The notes beneath the pieces were generated by a model that made no database searches, had not been told where the DNA came from, and was given only the letters and a program-made list of their open reading frames with translations. The position numbers and the translations under genes were made by a program. Source: Methanolinea sp. (GTDB lineage: Archaea > Halobacteriota > Methanomicrobia > Methanomicrobiales > Methanospirillaceae). From it: 64,000 bases of DNA. The stretch spans positions 1 through 64,000 of the forward strand of contig JADFCY010000001.1 in the NCBI GenBank assembly GCA_018263335.1. Direction: 5' to 3'. Shown here piece after piece: positions 1 to 7,892 of the stretch (its first letter is position 1; each line of letters begins with the position of its first letter).

Positions 1-287
1 AACAGGCCCATGTTGTGAGCGAAGCGGAACGGAGTGAAGCGGAGACGAACATTATGGGCCGTCCACCAATCCAGTGAACCGTTGGGGGGAGCCCACGCGG
101 CGAGGGGCGGAGCCCTGGTGAGCGTAACGAAATGAAAATGATGATTGCATGCGCGGTTTATAAGCTCGAAGGAAAATTCTCTCCGTGATGGTAAAGTAAA
201 ATGAGAAATATCTGAGCTCTAAGATACTTAAAATTCTTTTATATTTTTCGAAATGATTGCGATATAGAACCGGACACGAGTCGTACA
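1..287. other. Non-coding region with inverted and purine-rich direct repeats
   Basis: No convincing gene is visible here. GGCCCAT at 5-11 and ATGGGCC at 54-60 form a perfect inverted repeat. Between them lie two near-identical purine-rich copies, GAGCGAAGCGGA at 17-28 and GAGTGAAGCGGA at 32-43, and a related GAGCGTAACG sits near 120-129. The reading frame crossing this region on the minus strand has no family resemblance and no ribosome binding site. It could be a dispersed intergenic repeat or the end of a small RNA; the sequence does not decide. Confidence 0.4.
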
Positions 288-360
288 AGCCCCAGCCGTG
301 ATTTGAACACGGGACCTGCTGATTACAAGTCAGCCGCTCTGCCAGCTAAGCCACTGGGGC
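288..360 (-). tRNA. tRNA-Thr (anticodon UGU)
   Basis: Read on the minus strand, the segment folds into a cloverleaf. The acceptor stem is GCCCCAG/CTGGGGC, the anticodon stem is GCTGA/TCAGC, and the seven-base loop CTTGTAA has anticodon TGT, so it reads ACA threonine codons. The T arm contains GTTCAAATC. The discriminator base is U, and no CCA follows, so the 3' end would be added after transcription. No intron is present. A lone tRNA with no T-rich tract immediately downstream. Confidence 0.95.
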
Positions 361-506
361 GCCATATACTGTTGCAACCGGAATGTGAAAAAGATGGCGA
401 CGATGGATGAGTGCATCATCATTCGCATCCATCAGGTGAGAAACATCTTGATGGAAAAAGAGCAGGAAAGGATTTCCCTTGCGAGTACGATCACTTTGCC
501 AGGAAA

Positions 507-965
507 ATGTCCCGCACTGCCATCATTCTGTTGATGGCTATTCTGGTGGCCATGTCCCTGGTTACAGGATGCACCGACGTTCAACCAGGTTCCCCCTTGC
601 CGGAAGGCCAACAAGATCCCATTGTAGGCGTGTGGTCCTCCCAGGAACCCAATCGTGGCACCATCTACCGCTTCTGGGAGAACAGGACATTCGATGCCTG
701 GTCGCATTCCGTGGACACTCACCCAAAATACTTCTACCAGTATAAGGGGGAATGGAAGGTCCGCGGATCACATGAATACGTCACCGAGGGCCCCCATATC
801 GGCTATGGGGATGTGACTGCCCTGGCAATATGGCGTGATCTGACCGTGGTCTATGAACCAGCCTGCGATACCTTCTCGATTCCGGTATACCAGAACCAGG
901 TGTTCTCCCGGCTGTCGCATGATCCGGATGCTCCACTGGACTCTCCGTATTCCCTCACCGGCTAA
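507..965 (+). CDS. Secreted lipoprotein of unknown function
   Basis: Encodes about 152 residues. The chosen ATG gives an immediate signal sequence, a hydrophobic stretch (IILLMAILVAMSL) ending in the lipobox VTGC, so the mature protein is probably anchored to the membrane by a lipid on that cysteine. An upstream in-frame ATG at 411 would add 32 hydrophilic residues before the signal and is less likely. The mature part starts with a Pro/Gly/Ser-rich linker and continues with a short domain containing several Trp and Tyr residues (VGVWSSQE near the start), a pattern common in small methanogen lipoproteins. I do not recognise the family. It stands alone, convergent with the DUF504-hydrolase pair. 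Confidence 0.75.
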   Translation: MSRTAIILLMAILVAMSLVTGCTDVQPGSPLPEGQQDPIVGVWSSQEPNRGTIYRFWENRTFDAWSHSVDTHPKYFYQYKGEWKVRGSHEYVTEGPHIGYGDVTALAIWRDLTVVYEPACDTFSIPVYQNQVFSRLSHDPDAPLDSPYSLTG

Positions 966-999
966 AACCCTGCCCTTGCGAAAAGCATTAACGCTTTGC

Positions 1000-1263
1000 T
1001 CATCCCTTCCGGTTCTTCACACCCCGTTCCCACAACACTTGGCCCCGATAGAGGATCCGGGTGATGCGGTGGTACGGGATGGGAGATGCCTCGTGCTCCT
1101 CCCCTATCTCCATGTACTGGGAATCGAGGGCCAGTATCCTGCTCCCTCCGACGCAGGACTCGTTTCCCGGCGCACCCCTGTCGATGTAACAGACCTGGAC
1201 GTCGGAAAAGATGAACGCCGGGTCATGGAAGCACCGGAGCAGGATCTCGCGGCTCTTCCTCAA
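1000..1263 (-). CDS. DUF504 (UPF0248) family protein
   Basis: Encodes about 87 residues resembling the archaeal UPF0248/DUF504 family: near the N-terminus REILLRCFHDPAF, then YIDRGAPGNES, then PYHRITRI, and a final GQVLWERG, all in the order expected. The family is uncharacterised; in some archaea it is linked to RNA-processing genes. The start is inferred: a TTG at 1263-1261 overlaps the TGA stop of the upstream hydrolase (TTGA) and is preceded by GGGAGGAG at the right distance, which implies translational coupling. No ATG lies in a sensible place. Function is inferred by family only. Confidence 0.75.
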   Translation of the reverse strand: MRKSREILLRCFHDPAFIFSDVQVCYIDRGAPGNESCVGGSRILALDSQYMEIGEEHEASPIPYHRITRILYRGQVLWERGVKNRKG

Positions 1264-2993
1264 TGCTCCTCCCACCCGTGGATCACCATGCACGAAGGGT
1301 GCGTTCGGTCGTGGAAGACCTGGGTTGTCGCCACACGGATGTCTGCATAAGTGTCCTTCATTGGGTTGTTGCCGGAGTTGGTATTCCGGTCCCAGCAGGG
1401 GAAGTTGCTGCTCGTCACCTCGAGCCTGATGCAATGGCCTTTCCGGATCTGCGCCGCAGTGCTCCCGCCGTCGATGCGGAGATCATAGACGGTTCCAGGC
1501 GAGAGGAGGAGGGGGTGCTCCAGAGAGTCCCGGAACTTCGCACGGAGGATGCCGGACGTGAGGTTGATCGCCCTGCCTGACGGTGAGACGTCCACCAGCT
1601 TCACGCAGAAGTCCGTGTCCGGGACATCGGTCGCCGCAAAGAGCGTGACTGAGACCCTCCCCGTGATGCAGAAGGGAGTCTCCAGGGGGGGCGTGGTGTA
1701 CACGAGCACCTGGTTGATCGCCTCCACCACCCGCTGGTCGGCAGGCCCCATGGGGGTGACGCCGGGAATGCAGCACGACTGGCCGCCGAGGCTCGGGATC
1801 GGGTCCCTGGGGTTGTAGACGTAGACATCGGGTGGCTCGTCGCCCGGCAACTGGCGGGTGAGGGAGCCATCGCCCGAAAGGGAGTTCGCCCTTCCGCGGC
1901 TGTGGAGAAAGAATGTCACGGGCTCTGCCCTTGCCGGGGGCCAGGCGGCATCGTCCCTCCACGCATTCTCGCCAAGCATGAAATAGCGGACTCGCGGCTC
2001 TTCCATGATGCCGTTCCCGAGCCCCTTGAGCCAGTAGTCAAACCACCGCACCTGCAGGTCGTCGACGCAGCTGGCCGCGGCATCCCCGAGGTCACAGGTG
2101 CCGAGGACCCGGTTCCAGGGGTTATGGTACCAGGGGCCCATCACCAGTTTCTGGTTCTCTCTCGCCTTCTCTGAACCCGACTGTGTCCGGAGCCCCTCGT
2201 AAAGCCGGAGGTCCCCGTCCCGGAATATGTCGTACCACCCGCCGATATGCAGGGCAGGGATATTGATCCGGGAATAGACCCGCTCGATGCTCCACCGCTG
2301 CCAGTAGGCGTCGTATGAGGGATGGTCTATCCACTCGAAGAAGTACGGCGCGAGGTCGTGGGCCCTGAGAAGGGGAAATGACTCCATCGGGAGCCACTGC
2401 CACCAGTCGTGCATCGACTGGATCGACTTCCAGAGCGTGGCCTCATATCCCGAGAGCCCCTTCCGCCGGGCGGTTTCGGTTGCGAGGTACAGTGCCCAGG
2501 TCAGGTTGAAAGAGAGCGCAAAGGCCCCGCCGTTGTAAGCCCATCCCTCGTAAAGTTGTGGCGTGCAGAACGCGGGGCAGATGCAGGTGAGATGCGGTGG
2601 CCCAAGCGACGCAGCCATCAGCTGGGCAAGCCCACCGTACGAGAACCCGTACATCCCCACCTTTCCGGACGACCCGGGAAGCGCAGCCGCCCACTCCACG
2701 GAATCATACCCGTCCTCAGCCTCGTGGCGGAACGGGGAGAACTCGCCGCCGGAAGCCCATCGGCCGCGGATGTCCTGGGATACCACGATATAACCCTGGG
2801 CCGCGTACCACGATGGATGGGCGTAGGAGAACGTCTCGGCATGGGCCTTGTCGTAGGGCTGCCGGATCAGAATGACCGGCCATGGCCCGTCCCCGGTTGC
2901 CGGTCTGTATACGTCGGCGGCGAGCATCGTCCCGTCCCTCATCTCAGCCATGATGTCCCGTTCCAAAATCGAACCCGCAATCCTTTGCTCCAT
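1260..2993 (-). CDS. CocE/NonD family hydrolase (S15-type alpha/beta hydrolase)
   Basis: Encodes 577 residues. The N-terminal half is an alpha/beta hydrolase with the nucleophile elbow GFSYGG at about residues 105-110 and the strand-turn RQPYDK typical of X-Pro dipeptidyl peptidase/CocE enzymes; VMGPWYHNPW probably carries the catalytic His. The C-terminal half is the jelly-roll domain of the family and ends in the characteristic FHDRTHPS motif. Members hydrolyse esters or acyl-Xaa bonds; the substrate here cannot be named. The ATG at 2993 is preceded by GGGGAGGATTCTTG, a good ribosome binding site; the frame stays open to 3095 without another good start. No signal peptide, so cytoplasmic. 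It overlaps the downstream DUF504 gene by four bases. Confidence 0.9.
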   Translation of the reverse strand: MEQRIAGSILERDIMAEMRDGTMLAADVYRPATGDGPWPVILIRQPYDKAHAETFSYAHPSWYAAQGYIVVSQDIRGRWASGGEFSPFRHEAEDGYDSVEWAAALPGSSGKVGMYGFSYGGLAQLMAASLGPPHLTCICPAFCTPQLYEGWAYNGGAFALSFNLTWALYLATETARRKGLSGYEATLWKSIQSMHDWWQWLPMESFPLLRAHDLAPYFFEWIDHPSYDAYWQRWSIERVYSRINIPALHIGGWYDIFRDGDLRLYEGLRTQSGSEKARENQKLVMGPWYHNPWNRVLGTCDLGDAAASCVDDLQVRWFDYWLKGLGNGIMEEPRVRYFMLGENAWRDDAAWPPARAEPVTFFLHSRGRANSLSGDGSLTRQLPGDEPPDVYVYNPRDPIPSLGGQSCCIPGVTPMGPADQRVVEAINQVLVYTTPPLETPFCITGRVSVTLFAATDVPDTDFCVKLVDVSPSGRAINLTSGILRAKFRDSLEHPLLLSPGTVYDLRIDGGSTAAQIRKGHCIRLEVTSSNFPCWDRNTNSGNNPMKDTYADIRVATTQVFHDRTHPSCMVIHGWEEH

Positions 2994-3184
2994 CAAGAAT
3001 CCTCCCCTACCTGACAAGGGCTTTCTCACCTGATATGCCCTTCTCTGCCTCCTGCCCGGTTTTACGAAGGGGTATAACACCCACAATGCCCCCAAACACG
3101 GGGTAAAAGGCCTTCAGAAGGATGGACAAGGGCAAAGACGATCGTCAGGGAGTTTTATCGTCTGCGGGGGGATATTCCAGGATC

Positions 3185-3718
3185 ATGAGGTCGTCCTTTC
3201 CCCTCGCGGTCTCCATGGTCATCATCGCATTGCTCCTCGCCGGCTGTACTTCGCAGGTGGCAAAAACCCCACCTCCCATTCCCACCCCCGCAACACTCGC
3301 ACCAACAGCAGCCGGGGTCACCGCCACACCCGGCTACCCGGACATTTCCATCGAGGCCACTCCCGGCCGGTATAGCCCGCTCATGTCATCCACCGTCGGG
3401 ATTCATTTTTCGACAGGATACAACGCGTCTGTCCCGGTCGTCTACAACTGGACTACGGACTACGGACATTTCGTCTCGTGGAACGCTCCGGATTACAGGG
3501 TCGGAATTGAAGGCCGGAATATCGTCACTGAGCATCCTTCCGTCTACTGGTCGTACCCGCCGGAGGACATGGGGAAGGAGAAACCGCCCGTGACTATCCG
3601 ACTCGTGGTAGAGACAGAAAGACTGGCACACGGCGGCAGCGGTGGACGGGGAACGATCGCCTGGAAGGAGATCCATATCAGCTGGGAGGGGAACGATACG
3701 GCCGTAGCTGAAACCTGA
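3185..3718 (+). CDS. Secreted lipoprotein of unknown function
   Basis: Encodes about 177 residues. A signal sequence (AVSMVIIALLLAGC) ends in the lipobox LAGC, followed by a Pro/Thr/Ala-rich linker of about 30 residues and a globular domain with repeated Tyr/Trp and an NWTTDYGHF motif that is reminiscent of an immunoglobulin-like fold. AGGATC precedes the ATG at 3185. An earlier in-frame ATG at 3122 would put a 21-residue hydrophilic stretch in front of the signal and is not favoured. No family recognised. It lies divergent to the CocE-like hydrolase. Confidence 0.75.
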   Translation: MRSSFPLAVSMVIIALLLAGCTSQVAKTPPPIPTPATLAPTAAGVTATPGYPDISIEATPGRYSPLMSSTVGIHFSTGYNASVPVVYNWTTDYGHFVSWNAPDYRVGIEGRNIVTEHPSVYWSYPPEDMGKEKPPVTIRLVVETERLAHGGSGGRGTIAWKEIHISWEGNDTAVAET

Positions 3719-3766
3719 TGCCTCCTCCCAAAGGAATTAACCAGTCGGAAAGAGAAAAATTAAGCA

Positions 3767-4996
3767 ATGACGCACCTCTCGGTGGACATAGGCGGAAGGC
3801 CGGGGATCGACTGCCGGGGATTCTGCGAGTACTGCTATTTCAAGCACGTGAAGGAGACTGCCCCACTCGGGTGCCGCTATTGCCCACCGTACAAAAAAGG
3901 ATGCGACTACTGCAGCCGGAGCGTGCGGGAGTACTACCGGGGGTTCCGGGACCTCCGGGAGATCGCCGACGACGTCCTTGCCCGCCTCCAGGTCATCCCC
4001 GACGAGGTGAGCAGGGTCACCATCAGCGGTGGCGGGGACCCAAGCTGCTACCCGTGCTTCACCGACCTGGTCGAGCTCCTCTCCAGCATGGAGGCGCCCC
4101 TTCATATCGGGTACACGAGCGGAAAGGGCTTTGACGATCCTGGGATCGCAAGGTTCCTCGTCGACTCGGGCCTCTCCGAGGTCTCCTTCACCGTCTTCTC
4201 CGTCCGACCGGAACTGCGAAGGCAGTACATGCATGACCCTTCACCCTATGCCTCGCTTGCGGTACTCGATACGCTGTGCGGGGAGATCGATGTGTATGCC
4301 GCCTGCGTGGTCCTTCCAGGGATCAACGACGGTCCGATCCTCGAGGAGACATGCGAATGGCTCGAGGAGCGGGGTGCAAAGGGGATCATCCTGATGCGGT
4401 TTGCAAACCGGGCGGACCAGGGCCTGGTCCTCGGGAATGCACCGGTGCTTCCCGGGCAGAGAGTGCAGGAGGTCGAGGAGTTCCGGGACATGGTCAGCGA
4501 TCTCTCCAGGCAGTTCCGCATCAAGGTGAGCGGGACCCCGCTCTGGGACCCCGAGATCGGCTCCCCCTTTGCACTCGCCCGCGAGCCCGACCTCCTGAAG
4601 AAACTCCCGAAAATCGAGCGCAAGGCGAGCGTGATCACCAGCAGGATCGCCGCACCGTTCATCAGGGAGATCCTCTCTTCGCGAGGGAAGGGCGCAAGGG
4701 TGGTGCCGGTCGAGAAGGATATCGCCTGCCTGATCACCATCGGCGACCTCGGGACCCTCGATCCCGCCACCCTCGAAAGCCTGGTGATCATCCCGGGGAG
4801 GGCCTTTGTCTACGACCGCGAGGCGGAGGAGGTGCTCTCCCGCGATGGCATCTCCAGGACCGTGATGCGTGGGCCCGACACTCTCACCGCGGACGCCGAG
4901 ACCAGCATGGGGATGACGCGAAACGAGGTGCTCTCTATGGAGATGGACGCGTTCAGGGACCTCATCCTCCTGATCAACCGCTACGGCAGCGTCTGA
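3767..4996 (+). CDS. mmp10: Methanogenesis marker protein 10: radical SAM methyltransferase acting on McrA arginine
   Basis: Encodes 409 residues. The N-terminus has the family signature GIDCRGFCEYCYFK, whose CxxxCxxC cysteines bind the radical-SAM 4Fe-4S cluster, followed by a second cysteine set CRYCPPYKKGCDYC; the TISGGGDPS stretch fits the SAM-binding loop. Mmp10 orthologues install the C5-methyl group on a conserved arginine of methyl-coenzyme M reductase subunit McrA, a modification confined to methanogens and relatives. This is direct evidence that the host is methanogenic. The mcr operon is not in the window. The gene sits alone between a lipoprotein and the S15p cluster. The start ATG follows an A-rich stretch without a strong ribosome binding site. 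Confidence 0.92.
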   Translation: MTHLSVDIGGRPGIDCRGFCEYCYFKHVKETAPLGCRYCPPYKKGCDYCSRSVREYYRGFRDLREIADDVLARLQVIPDEVSRVTISGGGDPSCYPCFTDLVELLSSMEAPLHIGYTSGKGFDDPGIARFLVDSGLSEVSFTVFSVRPELRRQYMHDPSPYASLAVLDTLCGEIDVYAACVVLPGINDGPILEETCEWLEERGAKGIILMRFANRADQGLVLGNAPVLPGQRVQEVEEFRDMVSDLSRQFRIKVSGTPLWDPEIGSPFALAREPDLLKKLPKIERKASVITSRIAAPFIREILSSRGKGARVVPVEKDIACLITIGDLGTLDPATLESLVIIPGRAFVYDREAEEVLSRDGISRTVMRGPDTLTADAETSMGMTRNEVLSMEMDAFRDLILLINRYGSV

Positions 4997-5019
4997 GGCG
5001 CCCCTGCCGTCCGCGATAC

Positions 5020-5029
5020 CATTAATATT
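5020..5029 (+). promoter_or_regulatory. TATA box for the rps15 leader transcript
   Basis: CATTAATATT is the only A+T-rich box between mmp10 and rps15. A start about 25 bases downstream would fall at 5045-5052, exactly where the first leader hairpin begins. Confidence 0.5.
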
Positions 5030-5048
5030 CCACCACCCAAAGAGGATA

Positions 5049-5165
5049 CAGCACTTCTGGATAGTGCTGGCAGATGTAAGTCCGACGTGCGGCAACGCAC
5101 GGGCCGGGGTCGTTCCCAGGCCTATGGGATTACGGAGAGTCAGCGTGACTCTTTTCGGATTTACA
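5049..5165 (+). ncRNA. Structured RNA or 5' leader before ribosomal protein S15p
   Basis: The untranslated stretch folds into a compact set of helices seen directly in the sequence. Hairpin 1 pairs CAGCACT (5049-5055) with AGTGCTG (5063-5069). A 10-pair closing helix joins TGTAAGTCCG (5075-5084) to CGGATTTACA (5156-5165) with one G-U pair. Inside it are three hairpins: CGTGCG/CGCACG with a GCAA tetraloop (5086-5101), GGCCGGG/CCC-A-GGCC (5102-5122), and AGAGTCA/TGACTCT with a GCG triloop (5136-5152). The ribosome binding site at 5177-5183 lies just outside. It may be an autoregulatory leader or a processed independent RNA; I recognise no known class. Confidence 0.6.
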
Positions 5166-5191
5166 TTGCGTAATCGGAGGTGAATTGCACA

Positions 5192-5650
5192 ATGGCAAGA
5201 ATGCATGCACGACGCAGAGGGCACTCGGGATCTGTGCGGCCCTTCCGCAAGGAGGCCCCGTCCTGGGCGAATACCGATGTCGCGGCGATCGAGAAGATCA
5301 TCCTGGACCTGCGAAAGGAGGGGGTCTCCACCAGTAAGATCGGGATGATTCTCCGCGACCGCCACGGCGTCCCTGACGTCAAGCTGGTCACCGGGAAACG
5401 GATTGGCCAGATACTCAAAGAGAAGGGCATGGAGCCCGAGATCCCCGAGGACCTGCGGAACCTGATCAAAAAGGCCCTTGGGCTCAGGAAGCACCTGGGA
5501 GAGAACAAGAGCGACCTGCACAACAAGCGGCAGCTGCAGCTCACCGAGTCCAAGGTCCGCCGCCTCGTGAAGTACTACACCGGGAACGGCAGGCTCCCGA
5601 AGGACTGGAGCTACAAGCCGGAGAGCGCCGAGATCCTCCTCTCACGATAA
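5192..5650 (+). CDS. rps15: 30S ribosomal protein S15p (S13e/uS15)
   Basis: Encodes 152 residues, the usual archaeal length. The N-terminus MARMHARRRGHSGS and the C-terminal half with KHLGENKSDLHNKRQL are diagnostic of archaeal S15, including the long N-terminal extension absent in bacteria. It binds 16S rRNA in the small subunit platform. GGAGGTGA lies eight bases before the ATG at 5192; an upstream in-frame start is ignored because the strong site favours this one. It heads the cluster rps15, recJ-like, pcc1, rps3ae, an arrangement seen in many euryarchaea. The upstream leader is unusually structured, so ribosomal-protein feedback is plausible. Confidence 0.97.
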   Translation: MARMHARRRGHSGSVRPFRKEAPSWANTDVAAIEKIILDLRKEGVSTSKIGMILRDRHGVPDVKLVTGKRIGQILKEKGMEPEIPEDLRNLIKKALGLRKHLGENKSDLHNKRQLQLTESKVRRLVKYYTGNGRLPKDWSYKPESAEILLSR

Positions 5651-5655
5651 CTCCC

Positions 5656-6873
5656 ATGTCCCTTGACGAGGCCGCACACAGGCTCGCCGAACACCTCGGC
5701 AGGCAGGAGTTCGTGGAGGTGTACGCCCATCACGACGCGGACGGCATCGCAGCAGGCTCCATCCTCTGCATGGCCCTGCTCAGGAGAGGCATCCATTTCC
5801 GGCTGCGAATCCTGCCCCGGGTGAGCCCGGCCGCCTTTTCCCCGGAGACGCCGACGCTCCTCTGTGACTTCGGGTCGGGGATCGAGGACCTTCCGGGAAG
5901 CGTGATGGTGGTCGACCACCACATCCCCTACTTTGAGGGGGAGCTTCAGGTCAACCCCCGCCTTCATGGCATCGACGGTGACCGCGAGCTCTCCTCGGCT
6001 GGTGCTGCCTTCCTCGTCGCGCAGGGCCTTGGGGACAACCGCGACCTCGCAGGCCTCGTGATGCTCGGAATCCTCGGCGACGGGCAGGCCCTCTCGGGAG
6101 TGAACCTCTCCCTCTTCAACGATGCCGTTGCACAGGGGATCATCACGCCCGGCCAGGGGTTGCTCCTCCCGGGCCGGGACGAGCACGAGCGGCTGTATGC
6201 GGCCCTCAACCCCTACCTGCACCAGGTGAGCGGAGACGAGATGGCAGTCGCAGACCTCCTGGAGAGTGCCTCGTCAGGAGACGGAGTCTCCCTTGACAAA
6301 CTCATCTCGCTCCTTGTCCTCCGTCTCAGTCCCTTCGCACCGGAGGAGACGCTCGAACGCATTTACGGGGCCCGCTACGACCTGCAGCGCGAAGTGATTC
6401 CGGATGCCCATACCCTTGCTGCGGTAGTGGACGCCTGCGGAAAATCAGGGTACGGGGGGCTCGCATCCTCGCTCTGCCTCCGGTCAATGGTTGACCTTGA
6501 GGTGGCCTGGGACCTCTCGTTCCAGCACCGTGGACGGGTGATCCAGGCAGTCAGGGCGGCGTGTATTGGCGACGGGGCCCCGCAGTTCGTCGAGGTAGAC
6601 GACGTGCGGGTGGCAAGCGATGTCGCCGACGCCCTCTCCCTGGACTGCCTCCAGAAGGGTCCGGTGATGGTGGCCGCCCGGAATGACGAGCTCTGTCACC
6701 TCTCCGCACGATGCCCGAGAGGAATGGAGATGGACCTCGGCGAGGCTGTTCGCGAAGCAGCCATCCAGTGCGGCGGGTTTGGCGGTGGCCACCGGTTCAG
6801 GGCCGGGGCCACCATCCCGTGCGCACGCCTGGAGCAGTTCCGGGGCCTCATCGAGAGGGCGGTGGCCGCATGA
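5656..6873 (+). CDS. RecJ-like single-stranded-DNA-specific exonuclease / DHH phosphoesterase
   Basis: Encodes 405 residues. The DHH domain shows HHDADGIAAGSI near residue 24, the metal-binding VVDHH near residue 85 and GILGDG further on. The C-terminal DHHA1 domain has GGFGGGHRFRAGATIP. These are the motifs of archaeal RecJ homologues; some act with the replisome (GAN) and others in RNA decay, and the sequence does not separate these roles. It begins five bases after rps15 and ends overlapping pcc1, so it is co-transcribed with translation genes. Confidence 0.88.
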   Translation: MSLDEAAHRLAEHLGRQEFVEVYAHHDADGIAAGSILCMALLRRGIHFRLRILPRVSPAAFSPETPTLLCDFGSGIEDLPGSVMVVDHHIPYFEGELQVNPRLHGIDGDRELSSAGAAFLVAQGLGDNRDLAGLVMLGILGDGQALSGVNLSLFNDAVAQGIITPGQGLLLPGRDEHERLYAALNPYLHQVSGDEMAVADLLESASSGDGVSLDKLISLLVLRLSPFAPEETLERIYGARYDLQREVIPDAHTLAAVVDACGKSGYGGLASSLCLRSMVDLEVAWDLSFQHRGRVIQAVRAACIGDGAPQFVEVDDVRVASDVADALSLDCLQKGPVMVAARNDELCHLSARCPRGMEMDLGEAVREAAIQCGGFGGGHRFRAGATIPCARLEQFRGLIERAVAA

Positions 6874-7091
6874 TGGAGATCCGCGGCGAGATACGGACCA
6901 GGCACCAGAATGCCGCGTGCGTAGGCCCGGCTCTCTGCCCTGACAACCTCCAGAGCATGCGCACATATGCAAAGGGAGACCTCGTGATCACGACGATACA
7001 GGGGAACTCGCTGCGTTCGGTGATCGCTTCAGTGGACGACTACCTGATGAACCTGGCAGTCGCGGAGGAGATGTGTGGCTTTGGACAATGA
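6870..7091 (+). CDS. pcc1: KEOPS complex subunit Pcc1
   Basis: A small protein of about 73 residues matching archaeal Pcc1, with NLQSMRTYAKGDLVITTI and SVIASVDDYLMNLAVAEE in the expected order. Pcc1 is the dimerisation subunit of KEOPS, which makes the t6A modification at position 37 of tRNAs reading ANN codons. The first ATG (6870) overlaps the stop of the RecJ-like gene as ATGA; a second ATG follows directly, and either may be used. Its place between a RecJ-like gene and rps3ae is conserved in euryarchaea. Confidence 0.85.
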   Translation: MMEIRGEIRTRHQNAACVGPALCPDNLQSMRTYAKGDLVITTIQGNSLRSVIASVDDYLMNLAVAEEMCGFGQ

Positions 7092-7185
7092 TTGCACACC
7101 ACGTGGGTGAGTCGTAAGTGGAACGAAGAGGGATCGTGAGCACATCGGAGAACAACCGGTAAAATCCTAACAGAAAGGTGAATAC

Positions 7186-7779
7186 ATGGCAAAAAAGAAA
7201 CAGGCTGGACGGAGAGTAGAAGGCTGGAAAGCCAAGAGCTGGTACAAGGTGTACTCCCCCGAGGTCCTAGGAAAGACCTACATCGGGGACACCATTGCAA
7301 ACGACGCCGAGAACGTGGTGGGCAGGATCATGCAGACCACACTCGGTGAGATTATCAATGACTACGCACGGCAGAACGTGAAGATGAAGTTCCGGATCGC
7401 AGAGGTCGCCGGGGACTCGGCGTACACCGAGTTCCTCGGCCATGAGCTCTCACGGGATTACATGCGATCCATGATCAAGCGGCGCACCTCGCGGATCGAC
7501 TGCCACGTGCCGGTCATGACAAAGGACGGGAAGAAACTCGATCTCACGGTGACGTGCTTCACTCTCACCCGGGCAAACCTCTCCCAGGTACACGCTATCC
7601 GAAACCTCATCTCGACAATGGTCGGAAAGATCGGTACGGAGTCCGAGATGAATGGAATCATCAGTGGCATCGTGAGCGGCGAGATCTCGAGGGAAGTCTT
7701 CAAGGCAGTCAAGCCCCTCTTCCCGGTACGCCGGGTCGAGGTCATCAAGTCAAAAGTCGGCGTGGCCAAGGCGGTCTGA
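7186..7779 (+). CDS. rps3ae: 30S ribosomal protein S3Ae (eS1)
   Basis: Encodes 197 residues beginning MAKKKQAGRRVEGWKAKSW and including WYKVYSPEVLGKTYIGDT, the hallmark of archaeal S3Ae. It is a small-subunit protein near the mRNA exit channel. AAGGTGA precedes the ATG by six bases. About 95 non-coding bases separate it from pcc1, so it could have its own leader, though it continues the same conserved cluster. Downstream a GGGGGCC-TTT-CCCC hairpin without a long T-tract is a weak termination candidate. Confidence 0.97.
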   Translation: MAKKKQAGRRVEGWKAKSWYKVYSPEVLGKTYIGDTIANDAENVVGRIMQTTLGEIINDYARQNVKMKFRIAEVAGDSAYTEFLGHELSRDYMRSMIKRRTSRIDCHVPVMTKDGKKLDLTVTCFTLTRANLSQVHAIRNLISTMVGKIGTESEMNGIISGIVSGEISREVFKAVKPLFPVRRVEVIKSKVGVAKAV

Positions 7780-7892
7780 GGGGGCCTTTCCCCTTCAATC
7801 CAGGGCCACCCGCTTTTTCTGGCTCTTCTCGCCCCGCAGCAACGCGGGGAAACGGTCAAGCATAAGACAGGGAACAGACTACTCTTCTGGTA

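Noticed and set aside
52-288. 78-codon minus frame next to tRNA-Thr
   Set aside because: Starts at the tRNA 3' end, has no ribosome binding site and covers the repeats.
5049-5165. Unusual tRNA gene
   Set aside because: Three-hairpin shape recalls a cloverleaf, but there is no T-loop consensus, no seven-base acceptor stem or plausible anticodon arm.
4241-5521. 426-codon open frame on the minus strand
   Set aside because: It is antisense to mmp10 and rps15 and reads as Arg/Pro/His-rich shadow; G+C-rich genes often leave long opposite frames.
7092-7185. Structured leader before rps3ae
   Set aside because: Only the short CCACGTGG palindrome is visible; no extended pairing comparable with that before rps15.
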